Source: Bacteroidota bacterium
GTDB lineage: Bacteria; Bacteroidota; Bacteroidia; Bacteroidales; Lentimicrobiaceae
DNA: 64,000 nt
Direction of reading: 5' to 3'
NCBI GenBank assembly: GCA_023417935.1
Contig: JAEZDY010000024.1
Coordinates: 1-64,000 of the forward strand
Shown here: one piece after another, positions 1 to 6,931 of the stretch
How positions within the stretch are numbered: the stretch's first letter is position 1
How the letters are laid out: every line of letters begins with the position of its first letter
Translations under genes and position numbers: made by a program
The notes under the pieces: generated by a model
Databases searched by the model: none
The model's input: the letters and a program-made list of their open reading frames with translations, nothing else
What the model was told of the DNA's origin: nothing

Positions 1-30
1 GAATATTCGGCATGTTACTCAACTTCAAAC

Positions 31-120
31 AGGGGGGTCAGTATCTGCCGGAATGTCAGTACCGATATTTTATTATTAGAGCAATTATTCTGGTAAAGGG
101 GGGTCAGCATGCTCCGGATT
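31..120. mobile_element. IS21-like terminal repeats (remnant or element end)
   Basis: Two similar units built on GGGGGGTCAG-N(4-6)-CCGGA lie at 31-53 and 97-120, spaced about 66 bp apart. Elements of the IS21 family carry several such GGGGGTCA...CCGGAA repeats inside their termini, and that family knowledge is the basis of the call. No istA or istB reading frame is present in the window, so this is either the end of an element lying to the left or a relic. It sits about 160 bp from the 3' end of the ABC-3C ATPase gene, at the edge of an accessory region. Confidence 0.5.
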
Positions 121-281
121 ATCCAGCTAACTACTGGTGGAGCCGTCTACTCGATTATAGCCAATGCTTCTCTGTCGTCTAGGAAAATTAAAGAGGGAAA
201 AATCCTTGTCTCCCATTTGCTTTGTCACCAGTAAAATGAATATAGTTTATTTTTGACTTCAAACTCTCGCTTGGGTCTTTG

Positions 282-2033
282 TTATCTGTTTGGTACTGCT
301 GAAAGGTCAATAAAAAAGGCGTCTTCCATATCCTTTGTGATTTCTTCCAAGTTGGCTTGAGATTCTTTTCCCTGATATGTTGTAAGAGGGGAATCAATAA
401 TAATATTTCTCGAGTGCGGCAAATTTTTCTGAATGCAGTAATCCATTAAACCTAAAACAAAGGAAGTGTATGTGATTGCTCTAATGCCTTTACCGTGAGC
501 CTTTCGATTTTTATTATTAATGACAATGTCATAAATTTTGTAAGAATCATCAAAGTTTACTGTGGAAATGTTAGGGTATTTCCAATTAGTAAGGATTGCT
601 TCAATTATTTCACAAAACTCCTTAAAGACAGTATATTTAATACCGTCCGACTGCTCACCAACTTTAGGTTTTTTAGCGAGTGCTTTGTCCAATATAGTCT
701 TCTGATTGTAGTAGCTTGCTAGCTGATCCTTTAAAACATCTTGCTCTTTTATTAGTGCCAATTCACTTATTAAGAAATCAATTTCTTGCTTAGTTGATGA
801 TTTTACAGGCTCGAGTTTCTCTTGAATTTCGGTCTTAATGAATTGGAACTGTTTTTTTAAAGAAGATAACTTGACGTCTCTGTCCGCTCTTTCTTTGTTT
901 AATTCGGACAATGTGCTTTCAAGGTCTGAAAGCTTTAGTTTAATTTTTTCAAGTTCTACTTCTATAGAATTCATAACGCTTGATGACTTTTCACCCTCGT
1001 CAATAATGCAATCGTAATGCTCCTTGTCCATATCACTACCACATAATAATGGACACTTTACTGCAGTAAGCTGTGAAAAGTATTCTTCTCCTTCGGTTAT
1101 AAACTCTAACCTTTTGATATCACTGTTATAGTGTTCTTTTAGGAGTACAAATCTATTTGACAATTCCTCTTGAAGTATTTTTTTGGATTCTAATTCGCTA
1201 ATTTCATTGAACAGTTTTTGCTTTTCAGTTGTGAGCTTTTCAAGTTGAATACTTGATTCTGCTAAAACCTTAGTTAGGCCATCGACCTTTGTTTGCAACA
1301 ATTTTTGTTTCTCAACGGGATTTTCATTTTCAAGTTTCAGAAGCTTTTCAGATAATTCCTTGATTAACGAATCGACAAATTCTATTTTCCCTTTTATCCG
1401 GCTTGTATAAACCTTAGCTTCCTCCACTTGCTCAAGATCTTTGGCATCTTTTCCGGTAAGAAGGATTTCAAGAACGGATTGTTCTTGTGGCTGTTCATAA
1501 AACTGTCCTGAATAGATAGGAGATTTCTCTGTTATAATTCTTTCTTCATCTATTAATGTAAGTTTCGCAATGTCTCGGAAACTAAGTTCCCTTTTTGCAT
1601 TTTGCTTGTCTTTTTTAACATAGGTTTCACCAAAGCCACTCAGTTCAAGAAGAAAGCTTGAGATATTATCCTTGCTGGTATTGGAATGTTGATTTTTTAA
1701 TTCCTTTGCAATCCCTTGTGTTAAGAATTTTTCAAGCTCAACTTCCTTTATGTTAAAATTGCCGCCTTTTAAATTTCTGTTGAGTGTATATGTTTTCCCA
1801 GAATAAGTTTTTATCTCAAGAAAAACCTCTGAATATCCAACGCTTTCAGGAATGTCCTTTGGTATGTCACCTCCACCGAGCATATAATTAATACAGGCGA
1901 AAATGTAAGATTTCCCAGTATCCGAAAGTCCAGAAATAACATTGAACCCTTTACTAAATGTTAATTTAGCCGCCTTACTGTTTAGTCCAGTAACGTGAAG
2001 TTTTCTTATATAAAAGCCAAAATTATTGCTCAT
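282..2033 (-). CDS. SMC/RecN-like ATPase of an ABC-three-component (ABC-3C) system
   Basis: A 583-residue ATPase with split ABC/SMC architecture. An N-terminal Walker A (GLSDTGKS, residues 35-42) is followed by long charged coiled-coil segments (about 200-460). The coiled coil is broken near the middle by a KCPLLCG turn resembling a zinc hook. A C-terminal Walker B-like IIIDSP segment follows near residue 548. This layout fits the DUF3732/DUF2326-like ATPases that partner ABC-3C conflict systems. The start codon overlaps the stop of the upstream middle-component gene (2023-2544), so the two are translationally coupled. The usual glutamate after Walker B Asp is replaced by Ser-Pro, as is common in these families. 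Target and activity cannot be read from the sequence. Confidence 0.75.
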   Translation of the reverse strand: MSNNFGFYIRKLHVTGLNSKAAKLTFSKGFNVISGLSDTGKSYIFACINYMLGGGDIPKDIPESVGYSEVFLEIKTYSGKTYTLNRNLKGGNFNIKEVELEKFLTQGIAKELKNQHSNTSKDNISSFLLELSGFGETYVKKDKQNAKRELSFRDIAKLTLIDEERIITEKSPIYSGQFYEQPQEQSVLEILLTGKDAKDLEQVEEAKVYTSRIKGKIEFVDSLIKELSEKLLKLENENPVEKQKLLQTKVDGLTKVLAESSIQLEKLTTEKQKLFNEISELESKKILQEELSNRFVLLKEHYNSDIKRLEFITEGEEYFSQLTAVKCPLLCGSDMDKEHYDCIIDEGEKSSSVMNSIEVELEKIKLKLSDLESTLSELNKERADRDVKLSSLKKQFQFIKTEIQEKLEPVKSSTKQEIDFLISELALIKEQDVLKDQLASYYNQKTILDKALAKKPKVGEQSDGIKYTVFKEFCEIIEAILTNWKYPNISTVNFDDSYKIYDIVINNKNRKAHGKGIRAITYTSFVLGLMDYCIQKNLPHSRNIIIDSPLTTYQGKESQANLEEITKDMEDAFFIDLSAVPNR

Positions 2034-2532
2034 CGTAGCTTCCTCTTAAAATTGATTCTTTTGAAAATTCTCCACCCCATACATCCATATTGTTTTTAAT
2101 AAATTGGGATAGATTTTCATCGTTGTACGATTCAAACTTATTTACCAGCCATTTTGAAACAGTTTTTAATGAAACAGCATACTCGGAATTATTGTATTCT
2201 AGAAAGGGTTTAGTTAACTCAGTTGCTGAATATAAAATTCCTGTAGAGTCAAATACCGACTGGATCAATTGCTTGCTATTCATAAGCGTTAATCCCTTTT
2301 TTACCAGTTCCCGTTTGACTAGAATTTCTGAGGTTCTGTGTGGAATTCTTGGATGAATACTTTTGGGACCATTGGGAACGTCACTAGAATGAACAAGAAT
2401 GTAGTCGTAATAAATCAACCTTTGCAAATCACAGGCTTTAGGGTATACTTCATTTAAAATATAAAGTAAGCGTAACCCTATTTCTAAGGGAGAATTGAAA
2501 ATTCGCGTATTTCTTTCTTCGAAAGTATTCAT
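2023..2532 (-). CDS. ABC-three-component system middle component (MC2-like)
   Basis: About 169 residues. The segment FNSPLEIGLR, a central D-x-x-R-L-I-Y-Y-D-Y-I-L-V-H-S motif and the downstream HPRIPHR and KRELVKKGL segments match the ABC-3C middle-component type, a small protein encoded next to an SMC-like ATPase. The ATG at 2532 is preferred because it forms an ATGA overlap with the stop of an upstream reading frame (TGA at 2529-2531); an in-frame TTG at 2544 is possible. The 3' end overlaps the ATPase start by 11 nt. Family assignment is from remembered motif layout and not from a search. Confidence 0.7.
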   Translation of the reverse strand: MNTFEERNTRIFNSPLEIGLRLLYILNEVYPKACDLQRLIYYDYILVHSSDVPNGPKSIHPRIPHRTSEILVKRELVKKGLTLMNSKQLIQSVFDSTGILYSATELTKPFLEYNNSEYAVSLKTVSKWLVNKFESYNDENLSQFIKNNMDVWGGEFSKESILRGSYDEQ

Positions 2533-2675
2533 TTCTTTACCCAAATTAACTTGTCTTCATTTGCTAGATGGTGGCATATTCCTATTTTATCTTGAGTGTA
2601 GGCTACTGAAATAAGAGCATTGCTTTGCAAATTTAGCTTTGTTGCTTCTTGTGTTGTTTTAATCACAATTGCAGA
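2529..2675 (-). pseudogene. C-terminal remnant of the ABC-3C third component (effector)
   Basis: Reading the minus strand, an open frame of about 48 codons runs from just after a TAA at 2676-2678 to TGA at 2529-2531, which overlaps the ATG of the middle component as ATGA. It has no ATG start. Its end, with SVAYTQDKIGICHHLANED followed by KLIWVKK, looks like a genuine protein C-terminus, and many ABC-3C third components end in a similar short conserved tail. The frame is closed upstream by the TAA. I infer that this is the 3' stub of the missing upstream gene of the cassette. Confidence 0.55.
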
Positions 2676-2679
2676 TTAT

Positions 2680-3009
2680 ATGCAAAAAGATACCACCATG
2701 TTTTATATTATTGAGATGGTTGAAAGACGTTTTTTTATTGATTTAAGAGTTATTGGTCTATCAGAACAATACTTGACTGATACAAGCATGGTCAACAAGC
2801 ATAAATCATCAGCAAATCGTATTATTGAAATAAATGGTATTAACATTCCAGTATTGCCATATATAGATAAAGAGTTTTCAGATGTATCATGGTCATACAC
2901 AGGTGGTGTTCTTGTAATCAGATTATGTAAATCGGGCGCAAGCATAAGTTTCAAAGAAGCAACAATAGAAAAGTATGAGAACCAGACAATTACTGACTAT
3001 TGTCCTTGA
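2680..3009 (+). CDS. hypothetical protein, unknown family
   Basis: An ORF of about 109 codons if started at ATG 2680; the frame is open to 2620 but that part overlaps the ABC-3C remnant on the other strand. The product has a plausible amino-acid mix, with a central INGINIPVLPYID segment and a VSWSYTGGVLVIRLC stretch that could be two beta strands. No signal peptide, membrane helix or known motif is seen. It lies exactly where the upstream part of the truncated ABC-3C gene should be, so it may be cargo of the event that deleted that gene. I do not recognise it. Confidence 0.35.
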   Translation: MQKDTTMFYIIEMVERRFFIDLRVIGLSEQYLTDTSMVNKHKSSANRIIEINGINIPVLPYIDKEFSDVSWSYTGGVLVIRLCKSGASISFKEATIEKYENQTITDYCP

Positions 3010-3121
3010 GGAACTGATTTATTTAACTCCTTAATATAATGCGCTTACCTTCATCCTCTCTTTGCTAGTGCTGAGCTTAGCAGAAGTATGTAGAGGAAAG
3101 AGGTCAGGTTATGGAATGAAC

Positions 3122-3151
3122 AAAAAAAAACTGCCGGAATTACCCGGCAGT
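3122..3151 (-). terminator. Rho-independent terminator of truncated fasciclin gene
   Basis: On the minus strand a CTGCCGG/CCGGCAG stem with a 6-nt GTAATT loop is followed by nine T residues. It lies 25 bp downstream of the stop of the truncated fasciclin copy. It is almost identical to the hairpin downstream of the intact fasciclin gene, so it was duplicated with the gene. Confidence 0.85.
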
Positions 3152-3176
3152 CACTTGATTCAAACACCACTTTAAA

Positions 3177-3575
3177 TTAAGGGAGTAAAACTGCATCAAT
3201 AGCATGGATTACTCCATTAGTTCCCTGAACATCTGTGGCTACTACATTCACACTTTCGTTGATGGAAACACCTGATGCGCTTACCATCAGATCAAGACTA
3301 TTACCTTCGTTTAAGGTTGGAACTGATCCACTTGAAACCTGGGCTGCTGTAACATTACCCGGAACAACATGGTATAAAAGAATTGGTGTTAACTGCTCAG
3401 CAGTGAGGTCATTTATACCTGAGACACCCAGCGTAGTGAAGAGTGCATCAAAAGCACTGTTTGACGGAGCGAATATTGTAAATGGACCATCAGCACTCAG
3501 TGCTTCAACTAATCCGGCTTTTATTACAGCCAAAACCAGGGGCTGAAATTGGGATTGTTGATTACATGTACCCAT
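3177..3575 (-). CDS. 5'-truncated fasciclin (FAS1) domain protein, partial gene copy
   Basis: 132 residues forming one FAS1 domain. From residue 13 to the end it matches the second FAS1 domain of the intact gene at 5216-6157 at about 109 of 120 residues by my count. The copy keeps the downstream spacer and terminator of the parent but lacks the signal peptide, lipobox and first FAS1 domain. The first dozen residues (MGTCNQQSQ...) are a degraded version of the inter-domain linker. With no export signal it is probably not functional in the usual cell-surface role of FAS1 proteins, although the frame has no stop or frameshift. Confidence 0.75.
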   Translation of the reverse strand: MGTCNQQSQFQPLVLAVIKAGLVEALSADGPFTIFAPSNSAFDALFTTLGVSGINDLTAEQLTPILLYHVVPGNVTAAQVSSGSVPTLNEGNSLDLMVSASGVSINESVNVVATDVQGTNGVIHAIDAVLLP

Positions 3576-3577
3576 GC

Positions 3578-3607
3578 TTGGCTTACATTAAATTAGTTTT
3601 AAATTTG
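3578..3607 (+). promoter_or_regulatory. putative Bacteroidota promoter for the GT39 gene
   Basis: A TAAATTTG box (3600-3607) matches the Bacteroidota -7 consensus TAnnTTTG. A TTGG at 3578-3581 stands 18 nt upstream in place of the -33 TTTG. The ATG of the glycosyltransferase follows at 3630. Confidence 0.4.
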
Positions 3608-3629
3608 ACGATTGTTTGTTACTATAACT

Positions 3630-5093
3630 ATGCCAGCCAGGATAGATACTTTTTTATCGCAGAATAATTATTATAAGATCCTGCTTATCATTTTGGCAGT
3701 ATTCGTCTGTTCCTGGAAACTTGGCAGCGAACCACTTAATGAATGGGATGAGTCGAGGAATGGAGTAAATGCCATTGAAATGCTTCAATCCGGTGATTAT
3801 GTCAACTTATACTATGGTGGTGAACCGGACACATGGAATGCTAAACCACCGATGTATATATGGTTAGTAACTCTTTCCTATAGTGTTTTTGGTTATAATG
3901 AGTTTGCACTTCGCTTTCCGTCAGCACTGGCAGCATTTATCTCGATTATTATTACATTCCATCTTGTAAATCGTTTTGTCAATAAACGAATTGCATTTTT
4001 TTCCAGTTTCATAATATTGACCGTTGATGGGATAGTGGGCAATCATGTTGGTAGAACCGGTGATTTTGATGCACTTCTACTGATGTTTATTATGTTGTCA
4101 ATATGGCATTTATTACTCTATACCGAATTCAATAAAAAAATCAGTATTCTTTATTGCGCTATTTTTCTCGGGTTTGCATATTTAAGCAAAGGATTGGCAG
4201 TACTGATCATATTTCCCGGATTATTCCTTTATACGATAATTAGCAGGAAAATTGTACAGATCTTTTCAGATAAAATGTTCTGGCTTTCAGCAGTTGTATT
4301 TGTCGGATTTATAATGGGCTGGTATTTAATAGGTCATCTTTATGGCTTATCCTTTGAAACAAGCATATATGGCACGAAAAACTCTTTTCAAACAATGTGG
4401 CAGTATGATGTTCTGCATAGGTTTTCTGCAGGATTTAATGACAGCAAATCAGCGCGAAATTTAGCTTTCTTTATTACATTTCTTGATGTAAAGTTTAACT
4501 TATGGAATTATGCATTCTATTTGATGATTATTGCATTTGTCATTAGTGCTTTTAAAAGAAGGTCCATATTTACTCCTGAAGAATCACATGCATATAGTCT
4601 GTTTCTTTTTTCATTTTGCATCATTTCTACAACCGGACTTATTTTATCATTGTCAGCTGAATCGCATTTCTGGTACATGACTCCCGCAGTACCTTTTATT
4701 GCAATACTTGTAGCCGCAGGGTTTGAGAAACTTTCAAAGCATTATAAACCTACTGTTTATGTTGCCATAATTTTATCGATGGTAACATTCACAAAGAAAA
4801 TATACGAACTCAGCACACCACACAGTAAACCATCATTCATATCTTCCAATCAGGCAATCATTGAGAAGGCTGACAAGATCTCTGTTTATAATATGGGAAG
4901 ACAAGACTACCTTCTTTATCTGAAATTCAATAATAAAAACGTTACTATCAGTCGGGAGCTAACGAACCTTGGAACTTTTCCGGATGAGCTGCTCGTAACC
5001 AATAAAGAAACTTACGAGAATTCACCATCTCTAAAGTCGACTACAACTGTGCATTACGACACCGGTGAGGTATTCATTTTAAGGCCGATGTAG
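3630..5093 (+). CDS. family-39 glycosyltransferase (ArnT/PMT-like), integral membrane
   Basis: 487 residues from ATG 3630; an upstream in-frame TTG at 3612 is less likely. The protein starts with a short cytoplasmic segment and a transmembrane helix, followed by an extracytoplasmic loop with the paired acidic motif N-E-W-D-E-S-R. That Asp-Glu is typical of polyprenyl-phosphate-sugar dependent GT39/ArnT enzymes. About ten further hydrophobic helices and a small C-terminal soluble part follow. Such enzymes move a sugar from a lipid carrier to protein, lipid A or glycan on the periplasmic side; the acceptor is not evident. It lies on the opposite strand between two fasciclin copies and has its own promoter-like box. 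Confidence 0.8.
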   Translation: MPARIDTFLSQNNYYKILLIILAVFVCSWKLGSEPLNEWDESRNGVNAIEMLQSGDYVNLYYGGEPDTWNAKPPMYIWLVTLSYSVFGYNEFALRFPSALAAFISIIITFHLVNRFVNKRIAFFSSFIILTVDGIVGNHVGRTGDFDALLLMFIMLSIWHLLLYTEFNKKISILYCAIFLGFAYLSKGLAVLIIFPGLFLYTIISRKIVQIFSDKMFWLSAVVFVGFIMGWYLIGHLYGLSFETSIYGTKNSFQTMWQYDVLHRFSAGFNDSKSARNLAFFITFLDVKFNLWNYAFYLMIIAFVISAFKRRSIFTPEESHAYSLFLFSFCIISTTGLILSLSAESHFWYMTPAVPFIAILVAAGFEKLSKHYKPTVYVAIILSMVTFTKKIYELSTPHSKPSFISSNQAIIEKADKISVYNMGRQDYLLYLKFNNKNVTISRELTNLGTFPDELLVTNKETYENSPSLKSTTTVHYDTGEVFILRPM

Positions 5094-5162
5094 ATTTCTC
5101 ATTTGCCTAAAGAGTTGTCACAACGTTGGTGATATTGTTGCAAAGGCGCATTGACTGGTCAT

Positions 5163-5190
5163 AAAAAAACTGCCGGAATTACCCGGCAGT
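5163..5190 (-). terminator. Rho-independent terminator of fasciclin lipoprotein gene
   Basis: On the minus strand a CTGCCGG/CCGGCAG stem with a GTAATT loop is followed by seven T residues, 26 bp after the stop codon. Its A-rich and T-rich flanks may also allow it to stop transcription arriving from the convergent glycosyltransferase gene. Confidence 0.8.
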
Positions 5191-5215
5191 TTACTGATTC
5201 AAACACCACTTAAAA

Positions 5216-6157
5216 TTAAGGAAGTAAAACAGCGTCAATGGCATGAATTACACCGTTTGTTCCTTGCACATCTGTAGCAACCACATTCACATCTGAATTG
5301 ATAGAAACCCCTGATGAGCTTACCATTAATTCGAGATTATTACCTTCATTTAAGGTAGGAACTGATCCACTTGATACCTCTGCTGCAGTAACATTACCTG
5401 AAACAACGTGGTATAAAAGGATTGGTGTAAGTTGCTCAGCTGTTAGGTCGTTTACACCAGAAACACCCAGTGTAGCGAAGAGTGCATCAAAGGCGCTATT
5501 GGTTGGGGCAAAGATTGTAAATGGACCATCTGTACTCAGAGCTTCAACCAATCCCGCTTTTATTACAGCCAGAACAAGTGTGCTAAAATTAGGATTGTTT
5601 ATAGCATGATTTACTACGCTTGCAGGCAAAATAACTTTATCAATTGCATGGATCACACCATTTGATGCCATCACATCAGCAACAATTACTTTACTTCCAT
5701 CAACCGTAACACCAGAATCTTTTTTTACAAACAATTTAACGCTATTGTTACCGGGGGCTCCGGTGTTTAATGAAGGCACATAACCTGAGGCAGTGATATC
5801 AGAAGAAGCAATTTTACCTGCTACTACATGGTTTAAAAGAATAGGTGTAAGTGTAGCTGCATCAAGATCAGCAATACCACTTACTCCAAGTTGAGTAAAC
5901 AATGCCTGGAAAGCATCATTGGTTGGAGCAAATACGGTGAATGGGCCGGCTGCCTGAAGAGCTGAAGCAAGATTGGCTTTAGTAACCGCCTCAACCAATA
6001 TAGAGAAACGAGCATCAGCAGAAGCAACTTCCACTATATTCTTTGGAGTTTGTACAGGAACCTCGGGGGTTTCCTCGTCTTTTGAACACGAAGTAAACAT
6101 CGTAAATGATGATACTGCTATCGCCATAAGGCTTATTTTAAAAAATGTTGTTTTCAT
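5216..6157 (-). CDS. lipoprotein with two fasciclin (FAS1) domains
   Basis: 313 residues. The N-terminal hydrophobic segment ends in FTSCSKDEE, a Bacteroidota-style lipobox with Cys followed by Ser and acidic residues, predicting a lipid-anchored envelope or surface protein. Two FAS1 repeats follow (about 40-180 and 183-313). Each has the paired motifs G-P-F-T-x-F-A-P-T-N and N-G-V-I-H-A-I-D. FAS1 proteins usually mediate adhesion or matrix contacts, and that role is inferred here from the family. The second domain is the source of the truncated copy at 3177-3575. The gene has its own terminator and a long gene-free upstream region. Confidence 0.9.
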   Translation of the reverse strand: MKTTFFKISLMAIAVSSFTMFTSCSKDEETPEVPVQTPKNIVEVASADARFSILVEAVTKANLASALQAAGPFTVFAPTNDAFQALFTQLGVSGIADLDAATLTPILLNHVVAGKIASSDITASGYVPSLNTGAPGNNSVKLFVKKDSGVTVDGSKVIVADVMASNGVIHAIDKVILPASVVNHAINNPNFSTLVLAVIKAGLVEALSTDGPFTIFAPTNSAFDALFATLGVSGVNDLTAEQLTPILLYHVVSGNVTAAEVSSGSVPTLNEGNNLELMVSSSGVSINSDVNVVATDVQGTNGVIHAIDAVLLP

Positions 6158-6931
6158 AACCGCTTAAATTTTAAAGTGTCTGTTTAATTTGTTGTTTATG
6201 ATGCTTAAACAGCAGTTTTCTATTTTTGTTTACTTTATTTCGTTTTTTGTTAAACATTTTTATTTAACACTTTTTCTCCATCATGAAATTATCAGGTATC
6301 TTATTTCATGATTTTCATTTAAGATTCATTTTTGATTACTTAGTATTGACTTAGTATTACTCATATTGAGACCTTGTATGATGTACATTGTTTATATAAG
6401 GTTGTAATATGGTTTATACAAGGTTGTTACTTGGATAAATACAATCGATCTCGAATTGATCGCTATCTTTACAGTAAAACTTAGCCAACCCCATTACATT
6501 AGCTACTGTTACTTCCACGATTGAGATTTGTATGAAGTTCTGGTTATGAGTGCAATAAGCTAGAATCTACTGAAATATCAAAAATTGATAGCCTGATTGC
6601 TATTTATGGCAGTTATCAACAGAAGTTGGTAATCGGATTAGAAGAATTGCTGGGATTAGTTTGTTTATTGTTTTCACTATTTTGTCAAACAATATAAAAT
6701 AGTGATATTTACCTTGATTCAACCGACCCTTCAATAAAACTCGGGGACCACGTCGATACAGTTCTCGATTCCGGCTCATACTTCGTACCTCAATATGAAC
6801 TTTCACTCGAACTTTGCCCGGGGACCATTCGCAACCAATGTTGAAGGGAAAGTCGCCACAAAAAAAACTGCCGGAATATCCGGCAGTTTTTAGAATCAAA
6901 TACAATTAACGCTTAATAAAGGAATGAATCA
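6158..6931. other. 770-bp gene-poor region with direct and inverted repeats
   Basis: No convincing gene. Visible structure is a 9-bp inverted repeat TCATGAAAT/ATTTCATGA (6281-6289 and 6303-6311), a 10-bp direct repeat ACTTAGTATT with 11-bp period (6338-6347 and 6349-6358), and an inverted repeat ACCTTGTAT/ATACAAGGT (6371-6379 and 6416-6424) enclosing another AAGGTTGT copy. A 101-codon open frame at 6600-6905 on the minus strand runs through the terminator hairpin and lacks domain features, so I do not call it. The region probably holds the promoter of the fasciclin gene plus degraded sequence. Confidence 0.5.
6860..6890 (-). terminator. Rho-independent terminator of beta-propeller gene
   Basis: A CTGCCGG/CCGGCAG stem with a 5-nt loop, A tract on one side and T tract on the other. 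On the minus strand it ends in eight T residues about 40 bp after the stop of the 6932-10219 gene. The stem is the same seven bases as in the two fasciclin terminators although the gene is unrelated. Confidence 0.75.

Noticed and set aside
2703..2954. Minus-strand frame opposite the small ORF at 2680-3009, as a possible continuation of the ABC-3C third gene
   Set aside because: Its product does not join the remnant at 2529-2675 in frame and shows no recognisable motif; the plus-strand frame reads more like protein.
6600..6905. 101-codon minus-strand open frame in the gene-poor region
   Set aside because: It begins upstream of and reads through the terminator hairpin at 6860-6890, has no motif or signal, and a plus-strand frame over the same bases is partly open too, so it looks like chance.
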